Source of the DNA: Anaerolineales bacterium
GTDB taxonomy: Bacteria > Chloroflexota > Anaerolineae > Anaerolineales > DRMV01
NCBI GenBank assembly: GCA_027026295.1
Contig: JALVOR010000166.1
Coordinates: forward strand, 1-5,208
Direction of reading: 5' to 3'
Length of the DNA stretch: 5,208 nucleotides
The notes under the pieces are model-generated. The model did not search any database, was not told the origin of the DNA, and saw nothing but the letters and a program-made list of their open reading frames with translations. The position numbers and the translations under genes are program-made. Positions 1-5,181 of this stretch are shown here, one piece after another (positions within the stretch are counted from its first letter, which is position 1; each line of letters begins with the position of its first letter).

Positions 1-1
1 A

Positions 2-286
2 CAAGTGTGGCGGGTGACCGATCACAGCCTGTGGCGAGAGCACATCATCCCCGCTTCGTTGGTTCCAAACTACTTTTATCCGACAGATATAGATTGGTCA
101 CCCACTGCTGACATGCTGGTTTATTACCGGTGCGTCGAGCCCAACCTCAAAACCCCCTCCGTTTGCGAAGAAAAAGGCCACGATAATCTTGGTATCTACA
201 TTTGGGATTTGGAGACAAACGAAGAGCGCTTGGTGACGACGGGCGGCGTATTCCCCTATTGGGCAGACTGGGGAAAAACGCCTTGA
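2..286 (+). CDS. C-terminal end of a WD40/TolB-like beta-propeller protein (5' end outside window)
   Basis: The reading frame is open from the first bases of the window to TGA at 284-286, so the visible ~94 residues are the end of a longer protein; the GTG at position 5 is not a convincing start because the frame continues upstream. Two blade-like repeats are visible: DIDWSPTADMLVYY, then IYIWDLETNEERLVTTGG followed by VFPYWADWG. The pattern WSP-x(5)-LVY ... IYxWDLET-x-EE-x-LT is typical of the WD40-like PD40 repeats of TolB-type propellers and of related secreted Chloroflexota proteins. Two Cys residues lie in the insertion between these strands (RCVEPN, SVCEEK), which would fit an exported protein with a disulfide. 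Such propellers usually serve as protein-interaction scaffolds or as domains of larger proteins; no catalytic residue is visible, so the specific role is unknown. Frame and fold class are fairly secure, function is not. Confidence 0.75.
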   Translation, partial: QVWRVTDHSLWREHIIPASLVPNYFYPTDIDWSPTADMLVYYRCVEPNLKTPSVCEEKGHDNLGIYIWDLETNEERLVTTGGVFPYWADWGKTP

Positions 287-311
287 ATAGGACATCATCC
301 AACTTGTGAGA

Positions 312-339
312 TTGCTGTTCGGCAAGCCCGACGCAGCAA
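312..339 (+). terminator. Possible hairpin 3' of the propeller gene
   Basis: TTGCTG (312-317) pairs with CAGCAA (334-339), and inside it TCGG (319-322) pairs with CCGA (328-331) around the loop CAAGC. That gives ten base pairs with a small internal asymmetry, 25 nt after the stop of the propeller gene. No run of T follows on either strand, so this is not a standard intrinsic terminator; it may protect or end the transcript or be chance. The rest of 287-404 shows one further short inverted repeat (ACAGCC 363-368 with GGCTGT 380-385) and no gene. Confidence 0.25.
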
Positions 340-404
340 AGCATCAACCCCGAACGCTGCTGACAGCCTCGAACGCGCGGGCTGTTACTGCAAAAATAAC
401 CACA

Positions 405-560
405 CCACCCCCACCGCAAGCGGCTGCAACATACTTTGAAAGCAGCGCGCGAACGCACCGCGCGAGCAGCAACACCGCCCCGCCTTCACCGCCCCGGCTG
501 GTTGAGGTGGTAAATCGCCATTTCCAGCCCGGCCAGCGTGCCTAACAGCGTCATGTGGTC
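405..560 (-). repeat. Left copy of a 156-bp direct repeat: displaced 3' end of the antiporter gene plus downstream sequence
   Basis: This matches 3150-3305 base for base at an offset of 2745, with four mismatches (447/3192, 457/3202, 476/3221, 491/3236) and no gaps. Identity starts abruptly at 405/3150 and ends at 560/3305. On the minus strand the segment holds the last 24 codons of the cation antiporter (from the Asp of GDHMTLLG to QPGR and the stop) followed by about 81 bp of its 3' flank. The only mismatch within the coding part is synonymous (CGG versus AGG for the final Arg). Because the right copy ends an intact antiporter gene, the left copy is presumably the derived one. Confidence 0.93.
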
Positions 561-735
561 GCCCTCATCCCTCGCGTCGCCGTGGGGCGAGAGCAGGCGG
601 CGGTCCACGTTGAACTCGCGCGCGGTGACCTGGTAATGCTTCTCGATGATGCCCGACACCACCCGGGTGCGCACCACGCGGATGAGGCCGCGCTTTCCCA
701 AATAGGTTGAAGTGGTAAAAGATATTTGAACGATC
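486..735 (-). pseudogene. Winged-helix (ArsR-type) regulator fragment fused in frame to a displaced antiporter tail
   Basis: Read on the minus strand, 735 to 703 gives DRSNIFYHFNL; skipping one base (the A at 702) then gives LGKRGLIRVVRTRV followed by VSGIIEKHYQVTAREFNVD and RRLLS down to about 580. This matches the recognition helix (RSNIxYHxNLLxKRGLI) and the beta wing (RVVRTR...GIIEKHY) of winged-helix regulators of the ArsR/HTH_20 kind. The one-base shift at 702 breaks the helix from the wing, the N-terminal part is absent, and the expected C-terminal half is missing. At 560/561 the fragment runs without a frame change into the last 24 codons of the antiporter and its stop at 486-488. It is therefore a chimeric remnant rather than a working regulator. 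An open frame continues upstream to 980, but that stretch is low-complexity and belongs partly to the repeat element at 840-988. Identification of the wing is fairly strong; the exact family is recalled, not searched. Confidence 0.65.
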
Positions 736-847
736 AAAACAAATCTAACGCGCCGGTGCAGCGTTGTCGAGGGCTGGGGAAGGAAGTTAGCGGTTGGTGG
801 TTGGCGGCATCCGTCCATCCACTCATTCGCCAATCCGCTCGCGTGTC

Positions 848-877
848 GTTGCGAGGACGCGAAGCGTCCGAAGCAAC
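848..877 (+). repeat. Palindromic repeat, plus orientation (left half of the 840-988 element)
   Basis: GTTGC (848-852), GA, GGACGC (855-860), loop GAA, GCGTCC (864-869), GAA, GCAAC (873-877). Both stems are perfect, and the spacing of 2 nt on the left and 3 nt on the right gives the repeat a direction. Confidence 0.8.
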
Positions 878-950
878 CTCCTGCTATGACTGAAGAACAG
901 GCTTGTCGTCTCGCGAGATGCCCAGGCCGTCGCCGTACCTGCGCGAGGGG

Positions 951-980
951 ATGGCCACGCCGCCTGCGGCGGCTCGCCAT
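951..980 (-). repeat. Palindromic repeat, minus orientation (right half of the 840-988 element)
   Basis: On the plus strand: ATGGC (951-955), CAC, GCCGCC (959-964), loop TGC, GGCGGC (968-973), TC, GCCAT (976-980). Read on the minus strand it has the same 5-2-6-3-6-3-5 layout as 848-877, but the stems are built of different bases, so pairing rather than sequence is conserved. Being 30 nt after the stop of the gene at 1019-2188, it would be a strong hairpin in that transcript. Confidence 0.8.
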
Positions 981-1018
981 GACACGCGCGGGGCGAGAGG
1001 CTGCTGGCTGCTAAGCGG

Positions 1019-2188
1019 TCAGTCTCCCTTCGCGTTAGCAGGCACGTGCGCGGTCTGGCGCCGACGAAAAGCCTGCCAGCCCGTGAAGGCAAGGCCCACC
1101 AGCGTCACGGCCACGGTTTCCAGGTAAGTCAGCGGCCACCATCCCATCCCCCACAGCCACAGCGCCAGCGGCAGGCTCAACAACAGGAGATGTTGGCCTA
1201 CCAGCCAGCGCCCCGCAGCGCCCATTTGTCCCACCGCGCTGAGGAGAATGAACCAGCCCCAAAGATACAGCAGGCCCCCGATACCTGCCAATAGCAAGGC
1301 CAGGGGGAACAGGATGTACGGCAAGGCGGGGGGCGCCCCATATGCCGCGAGCAGCAACAACAATGCCGTCGTCCCCAATCCCAACCCCCACTTTAGGGGA
1401 CCTACGGCCTCTTGAAGGTGAGGCGGCGTGGTCGCGTTCCCCTGCCCGTCGCCTATCCAGCGCGCCGCCAGGAAGAAGGTGAGCCAGGAGGCCACCAGGC
1501 CGACCAGCAACATCTCGGGCAGCACGAAAAGCAAAGCCTCCGCGCCCGGCAACCGTAGGGGAGTAGGCCGGGCGGAAGCCAGGCTGCGCCGCTCCCATGC
1601 CTCTGGCGGGCGGAACGCCAGCAGGCCCTCGCTGCCCAAGGCCACGAAGGCGCGGGCATCCGAGACCCAGACGACATCCAGAGCGCAAAGCCCCCGCGGC
1701 TTGCGCTTGGAGAGTAATAAAGGCCATCGCTGCATACGCCAAAAGAAATCCCTGCGCCGCGGAGGGAGTTGCCAGCCAATTTCCCAGGTAGTCCCCCCGT
1801 CCCGGGAGATTTCCACCGCTTCGCTGCACAGGCGCGGCACCCGCAAACACAACGAGGTGTCCTCAGGAGCGCAAGCCACCCGGGGATAGGCTGCCGGCAG
1901 GCGCTGCGCGAGGCCGCGCACCGCCTCCGGCGGAGCCTCCCCCCGATTAGGCTGCAGATAGACCCATTGGCCGCGGTTCGCGTCCCAGACCGCGAGATTG
2001 GCCAAAGGCAAACTCATCCCCGGCTGCAAATCGCGGTTGTCCGCCCACGCCAGCAGCCCCAAGTAGATCTGCTGCCGGTCTCGCACGAAGCGAGCCGGAT
2101 AGCCGGAAGGCAGGGGCGTGCAGGTGAGCAGCATCAGCGCCCAAAGCAGGCCAAGCAACCCAAGGCGCTGGCGGGAGTTCTTGCGCAT
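1019..2188 (-). CDS. Membrane protein with exported Asp-box (BNR) domain and C-terminal helices, function unknown
   Basis: A 389-residue protein. Residues 9-22 form a hydrophobic segment after a basic N-terminus (MRKNSRQR), ending in LLTC at 20-23; this could be a weak lipobox or an uncleaved anchor. Residues 24-215 look extracytoplasmic and contain a canonical Asp-box, SRDGGTTW at 128-135 (S-x-D-x-G-x-T-W), the turn motif of sialidase/BNR and photosystem-stability-factor-like propellers. A propeller-like strand pair, WVSDARAFVALGSEGLLAF, sits at 174-192. Cys 106, 114, 121 and 168 could form disulfides outside the cell. About five hydrophobic helices follow (roughly 217-242, 267-284, 288-317, 329-348, 353-371), with a basic end (RRRQ) likely in the cytoplasm. 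One Asp-box is too few for a full propeller, so the domain is small or diverged. The start is supported by GGAGG at 2201-2205, 12 nt upstream. It appears monocistronic. The combination suggests a sensor or accessory surface protein, but no catalytic residues are evident and I do not recognise a named family. Confidence 0.85.
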   Translation of the reverse strand: MRKNSRQRLGLLGLLWALMLLTCTPLPSGYPARFVRDRQQIYLGLLAWADNRDLQPGMSLPLANLAVWDANRGQWVYLQPNRGEAPPEAVRGLAQRLPAAYPRVACAPEDTSLCLRVPRLCSEAVEISRDGGTTWEIGWQLPPRRRDFFWRMQRWPLLLSKRKPRGLCALDVVWVSDARAFVALGSEGLLAFRPPEAWERRSLASARPTPLRLPGAEALLFVLPEMLLVGLVASWLTFFLAARWIGDGQGNATTPPHLQEAVGPLKWGLGLGTTALLLLLAAYGAPPALPYILFPLALLLAGIGGLLYLWGWFILLSAVGQMGAAGRWLVGQHLLLLSLPLALWLWGMGWWPLTYLETVAVTLVGLAFTGWQAFRRRQTAHVPANAKGD

Positions 2189-2200
2189 TTTTTTACAAAA

Positions 2201-2205
2201 CCTCC
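2201..2205 (-). promoter_or_regulatory. Ribosome binding site of the Asp-box membrane protein gene
   Basis: CCTCC on the plus strand reads GGAGG on the minus strand, 12 nt before the ATG at 2188, with an AT-rich spacer. The spacing is at the long end but no closer site exists, and this fixes the start. Confidence 0.6.
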
Positions 2206-2206
2206 A

Positions 2207-2225
2207 TGTTTCACCAAGTGAAACA
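2207..2225. promoter_or_regulatory. Palindrome in the divergent intergenic region, possible operator or leader hairpin
   Basis: TGTTTCAC (2207-2214) and GTGAAACA (2218-2225) are perfect complements around the spacer CAA. The site lies directly upstream of the GGAGG of the membrane protein gene, in its likely leader or promoter. It could bind a dimeric regulator or form a hairpin in the leader mRNA. No convincing -35/-10 pair could be placed with it. Confidence 0.4.
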
Positions 2226-2587
2226 ACGGTTTGTACTCATTAAGCATTATCACGATTAGATTGAGAAAGAAGGGGATCCTTTTCAAACTGTTAGCGGCAG
2301 ATTTGAAGGGAAACCCCTCCAATGACCAATTATGCCACACTTGCCGAAAAACCGAGGCCATTTCATGCCTTGAGCGGTTCTTCTCTGGAAGAATTCAAAG
2401 CGCTCTTGCCCTACTTCGAGCAAAGTTTTCTGGAACACATGCAGACGCACCCACTCTCAGGGAAAAAGCGCCAAAAGCAGCGGTCTGTTGATTATTGCAA
2501 CAGTCCGCTGCCCACCACAGAAGACAAGATGCTCTTTATCCTGCTCTATTTGCGGAAAGCAACCACCCAGGACATCTTTGACGAGGT

Positions 2588-2697
2588 CTTCAATATACCC
2601 CAACCGGTTGTCAACAAATGGACTCTCCGTTCGTGGCCGGCGATGAAGTCGTCGTTGGCTGCTTCAATATACCCCAACCGGTTGTCAACAAATGGAC
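2588..2697 (+). repeat. Perfect 36-bp direct repeats (2588-2623, 2662-2697) around a 38-bp insert within the transposase
   Basis: The two 36-bp copies are identical and 74 bp apart. They encode FNIPQPVVNKW, in different reading frames relative to the upstream gene. The 38 bp between them (2624-2661) do not resemble the sequence preceding the first copy, so this is not a simple tandem duplication. Loss of one copy plus the 38 bp, for example by slippage or recombination between the repeats, would restore the reading frame precisely. Confidence 0.95.
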
Positions 2698-3049
2698 ACA
2701 CGTTTTACATCCTTGTGTCAACCGGGCGTTAGCCCTGGCAAACGAACTGCCGGCCCGTCAATCCGACCAGGTCGTGTTTCCGGAGAGACCTCAGCCTGTC
2801 TTCTTCCAAAATGGCGTGGAGCGTCCCATCCAGCGCCCAAAAGACAAAGAAGCCCAGCGCACCTATTACAGTGGCAAGAAGAAGCGTCATATGGTGAAAA
2901 ACAACGTGGTGGTCAACAAACAGGCGAAAATCTGTTTGCTGACGCCGACTTACGAAAGAAAGAAACCTGACAAAAAGGTCAGTGACGAAACAGACATTCG
3001 CCTTCCCGAAGGCAGCATTCTGTATCAAGACACCGGTTTTCAGGGGTTT

Positions 3050-3149
3050 GCTGGTAAACGGGGCAGAGCATGTCACCACCTCACCGCCGGAAGCCCCGGG
3101 TCGGCCTCGGAAAACCTGCCCGCGGCGGCTTTGCTGGCGACCAGGCGGC
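3050..3149. other. GC-rich junction between transposase remnant and antiporter 3' flank, origin unclear
   Basis: Clear transposase similarity stops near 3049 and the 156-bp repeat begins at 3150. The 100 bp between are more GC-rich than the transposase. One plus-strand frame (from 3070) contains PPHRRKPR, which may be a frameshifted continuation of the transposase; otherwise nothing is recognised. Confidence 0.4.
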
Positions 3150-3305
3150 CCACCCCCACCGCAAGCGGCTGCAACATACTTTGAAAGCAGCACGCGAACG
3201 CGCCGCGCGAGCAGCAACACAGCCCCGCCTTCACCTCCCCGGCTGGTTGAGGTGGTAAATCGCCATTTCCAGCCCGGCCAGCGTGCCTAACAGCGTCATG
3301 TGGTC
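3150..3305 (-). repeat. Right copy of the 156-bp direct repeat: authentic antiporter gene end and 3' flank
   Basis: Partner of 405-560. It covers codons 605-628 and the stop of the antiporter gene plus 81 bp of downstream sequence, which includes a short CCGCAAGCGG palindrome (3159-3168). Beyond 3305 the antiporter sequence continues normally, while the left copy switches to regulator sequence. Confidence 0.93.
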
Positions 3306-5117
3306 ACCTAATTGCAGGCGGGTGTTGCCGTGGGGCACAATGAAGGCATCGCCGCGGCGGATGGAAAGCACGAGCACATCGGGCGGCAGGGGCAGGTCGC
3401 GCAGGCGCTTGCCGTCCAGCGCGGGGTTTTCGATGAGGCACTCGCACACATCCTGACCGTCATGGGGCACCGTGAGCAGGTGCACCAAATCGGGGTGCCG
3501 CACCAGCAAGGTGAGCATGTGCGTCATCAACATGGTGGGGGAATACGTCTGCACGCCCATCGCCCGCAATTTCTTGGCCGCGCCGGGGCCGGGCGCCATG
3601 GCGACCACGGTTTCCATGCCCAAATCGCCCCGTGCCACGCTGCACACCCGCAGGGCTTCTTCCTCGTCGCTGTGGGCGCACACCAACGCGCGGCTGCGCC
3701 CCAAATGATCTGCCAGCGCCGCGACGTCGCGCACGGCATGCGCTTCGATGCCGCGGGAACGCGCCCGTTCCACCCGCTGCGGGTCGGGGTCGAGCAACAA
3801 CACCGGCTCGCCGTGGCGTTGCAGCACCTCGGCCACCTGCACCCCCACCGTGCCAGCCCCGGCCACCGCTACCGGCTTGCGCTGCGCCGCTGGAGCCGAC
3901 CGCCCCACAATGCGGGTAAACACTACCGGCGCCGCCGTGACCGTAATCATCGCCACCAGAATGATGGCCATCACCACCGTGTCGGAAAGCAGCCCCAAGT
4001 CGCGCCCGATCTGGGCAGCGGCGATGATAAGGGAAAGCCGCGCCGAGAGCAGCACGCCCGCCGCGGTGCTTTCCCGCCACGGATAGGCTATACGAAACAC
4101 CAGCGCGGGCACGCCTTTCACCAAAATCGCTCCCACCAGCAGGAAGACCACCAGCGCAATGGCTTCCAGCGAGCCGAACACCACCCCCACATCGAACCGC
4201 ACCCCGACCATGATGAAGAAAATCGGAATGAAGAAGCCATAACCGGCGGCTTCCAACTGGTGCATCAGCGCGTGGTCTTCCGGGTCGAGCAGCAACGTGA
4301 CCAGCAGCCCCGCGAGGAACGCCCCTAAGATGATTTCCACCCCGAAGAATTCCGCCAGCACCACAAAGAGGAACATCAGGAAAAACGCCAGCCGCATCTT
4401 CGCCTGGCTGGTCGCGCCGCTCATTTCGTCCAGCAAAGGCGTCAGCACCGGCACCACCAGTTTGCCTAAGCGGTAGAGCACAAACAGCACCACGAACAGG
4501 CCGGTAATCAACAGCACATCCAGCGTCAGCCCGTGGGAAATCACCGCCACCTCGACGGTAATAAGGAGCATGGTGACGAAATCGGCAATCAGGGCAGAAA
4601 GCAGCAGGGTTTGCCCATAGCGCCCGCCGATGAAGCCGGTTTCCTTGAGCACCGGCACCACCACGCCCAACGAGGTGGTCGAGAGGATGAGCGCCATGAG
4701 AATCAGGTCGCTGGCGAGTTGCATCTTCCAGATGACGAAGGCCACCCCTGCCGCCAGCAGCAGGGTTGCCCCAAAGTGCATCAGCGCGAGGGTGAGGGGG
4801 TTGTCTTTCGGCCTGCTGCCCCGCGACTGCACTGCCGCGCCGAAGCCCAATGCTGTCAAATCCACTTCCATGCCCGCAAGGAACATCAGGAACACGAAAC
4901 CGAACTCGGCGAGCAGTTCCAGGGCGGCGTCGTGGGTGGGCACCCACTGCAAACCGCTCTTGCCCACCAAAATGCCCATGAGAATTTCCCCTACCATAAT
5001 GGGCAAAGGCAACCAGCGGAACCGCCCCAACAAGAGAGGCACGGCGGCAGCCAGGGTGACGACAACCAGCAGCGGCCAGAATGAAGTCTCCGCGGCGTGT
5101 GCAGAAGAGAAAAGCAT
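3231..5117 (-). CDS. CPA2-family monovalent cation:proton antiporter with C-terminal RCK (TrkA-N/TrkA-C) domain
   Basis: A 628-residue inner-membrane transporter of the KefB/KefC-like architecture, predicted to exchange K+ or Na+ for H+. Residues 13-401 form the Na+/H+ exchanger domain with about 12-13 hydrophobic segments. They contain GEILMGILVGKSGL (43-56) and EFGFVFLMFLAGMEVD (71-86), both diagnostic of the family, and a probable transport Asp at 179 (SALIADF), where KefC-type proteins have a QD or ND pair. Residues 414-530 form the TrkA-N Rossmann domain with GAGTVG (420-425) and an acidic strand end (LLLDPD), suggesting NAD(H) or another nucleotide as regulator. Residues about 555-615 form TrkA-C (LDGKRLRDLPLP, then LQLGDHMTLLG). 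Length and domain order are typical, so the gene is probably functional. The ATG is supported by GGAGG at 5122-5126 and an in-frame TGA 27 bp upstream. No partner gene lies beside it in the window. The last 24 codons are duplicated at 405-560. Ion specificity cannot be told from the sequence. Confidence 0.95.
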   Translation of the reverse strand: MLFSSAHAAETSFWPLLVVVTLAAAVPLLLGRFRWLPLPIMVGEILMGILVGKSGLQWVPTHDAALELLAEFGFVFLMFLAGMEVDLTALGFGAAVQSRGSRPKDNPLTLALMHFGATLLLAAGVAFVIWKMQLASDLILMALILSTTSLGVVVPVLKETGFIGGRYGQTLLLSALIADFVTMLLITVEVAVISHGLTLDVLLITGLFVVLFVLYRLGKLVVPVLTPLLDEMSGATSQAKMRLAFFLMFLFVVLAEFFGVEIILGAFLAGLLVTLLLDPEDHALMHQLEAAGYGFFIPIFFIMVGVRFDVGVVFGSLEAIALVVFLLVGAILVKGVPALVFRIAYPWRESTAAGVLLSARLSLIIAAAQIGRDLGLLSDTVVMAIILVAMITVTAAPVVFTRIVGRSAPAAQRKPVAVAGAGTVGVQVAEVLQRHGEPVLLLDPDPQRVERARSRGIEAHAVRDVAALADHLGRSRALVCAHSDEEEALRVCSVARGDLGMETVVAMAPGPGAAKKLRAMGVQTYSPTMLMTHMLTLLVRHPDLVHLLTVPHDGQDVCECLIENPALDGKRLRDLPLPPDVLVLSIRRGDAFIVPHGNTRLQLGDHMTLLGTLAGLEMAIYHLNQPGR

Positions 5118-5121
5118 GAAA

Positions 5122-5126
5122 CCTCC
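5122..5126 (-). promoter_or_regulatory. Ribosome binding site of the antiporter gene
   Basis: CCTCC on the plus strand is GGAGG on the minus strand, 4 nt before the ATG at 5117. The spacing is short but the match is strong, and together with the in-frame stop just upstream it settles the start. Confidence 0.7.
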
Positions 5127-5139
5127 GGGAGCGGCGGGC

Positions 5140-5181
5140 AGTCAGGTAGTCGGGTGGTCGGGTGGTGGGGCAGCCAGGGGG
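5140..5181. repeat. Degenerate 8-bp tandem repeat and G-quadruplex-type tract upstream of the antiporter
   Basis: Four 8-bp units follow each other at 5140-5171: AGTCAGGT, AGTCGGGT, GGTCGGGT, GGTGGGGC. Together with the next G run the plus strand has four G tracts (5152-5154, 5160-5162, 5167-5170, 5177-5181) separated by 5, 4 and 6 nt, which fits the G3+N1-7 quadruplex pattern. The plus strand is the template strand for the antiporter. No promoter could be assigned in 5118-5208. Confidence 0.6.

Larger units (their letters stand above)
840..988. mobile_element. 149-bp MITE/REPIN-like element: inverted pair of structured palindromes
   Basis: The ends are imperfect 16-bp terminal inverted repeats: CGCGTGTCGTTGCGAG at 840-855 and, on the other strand, CGCGTGTCATGGCGAG at 988-973 (14 of 16 identical). 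Each end leads into a palindrome of the same design: a 5-bp outer stem, GA, a 6-bp inner stem, a 3-nt loop, the inner stem, 3 nt, the outer stem. The two palindromes point in opposite directions. No protein is encoded, so any movement would need a transposase in trans, as for REPINs (RAYT transposases) or MITEs. The core resembles the widespread intergenic 'GTCATTGCGAG...GCAATC' repeats known from many bacterial genomes, as far as I recall. No target-site duplication is evident directly outside 840 and 988. The element lies immediately 3' of the Asp-box membrane protein gene, where its hairpins might also affect the transcript end. Confidence 0.7.
2322..3184 (+). pseudogene. Inactivated IS5-group (DDE_Tnp_4-type) transposase
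   Basis: The start ATG at 2322 is preceded by GAAGGG at 2305-2310. The first 101 residues (MTNYATLAEKPRPFHALSG ... LPTTEDKMLFILLYLRKAT, then NIPQPVVNKWT) match the N-terminal helix-turn-helix region of IS5-group transposases of the DDE_Tnp_4 type. The frame then shifts: removing 74 bp (2624-2697) joins it exactly to HVLHPCVNRALALANELPAR and onward. Family landmarks follow: GVERPIQRPKD, YYSGKKKRHMVKNNVVVN, and QDTGFQGF with the second catalytic Asp at 3029-3031. The first catalytic Asp, normally in DGTERPI, is Asn (AAT, 2810-2812). Recognisable homology in this frame ends at about 3049; the third catalytic residue (Glu of VEHAIGG) and the C-terminus are absent, and the last 35 bp of the frame lie in the 156-bp repeat. 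A shifted frame over 3070-3110 (PPHRRKPR) faintly resembles the expected QPKKKPRGG, so a second frameshift is possible. The gene is less GC-rich than its neighbours, consistent with import. It cannot encode an active enzyme. Terminal inverted repeats of the IS were not identified. Confidence 0.88.

Noticed and set aside
736..980. Upstream extension of the open frame that ends at 486, as a real N-terminus for a 164-aa protein
   Set aside because: The extension is Arg-rich low-complexity sequence that runs through the palindromic element; only the part below about 735 has protein-like similarity, and that needs a frameshift.
1035..1850. Second minus-strand open frame within 1019-2188, and opposing plus-strand frames at 1428-1889 and 1769-2221
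   Set aside because: The 389-aa frame has a ribosome site, signal-like N-terminus, Asp-box and membrane helices; the others are compositional shadows.
2246..2251. GATAAT on the minus strand as a -10 box for the Asp-box gene
   Set aside because: No acceptable -35 element lies 16-18 bp upstream, and in an AT-rich region this hexamer is expected by chance.
2588..2697. A 36-bp repeat, 38-bp spacer, 36-bp repeat arrangement resembling a minimal CRISPR unit
   Set aside because: Both repeats encode part of the transposase (FNIPQPVVNKW), there are only two copies, the repeat has no typical CRISPR palindrome, and no cas gene is present.
2278..3190. Possible IS ends: revcomp of 2278-2300 loosely resembles 3169-3190 (CTGC...AACA...TTTGAAA)
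   Set aside because: The match needs gaps and covers short blocks only; it is too weak to call terminal inverted repeats, though it could be tested against an intact copy of the IS.
2982..3290. Plus-strand open frame across the transposase end and the right repeat (and its counterpart at 306-545)
   Set aside because: The two frames look alike only because of the DNA repeat; the sequence is antisense to the antiporter tail and has no protein motifs.
3312..5084. Long plus-strand open frames opposite the antiporter (3312-4328 and 4533-5084)
   Set aside because: They are His/Gln/Arg-rich, have no recognisable domains or good ribosome sites, and are antisense shadows of a GC-rich gene.
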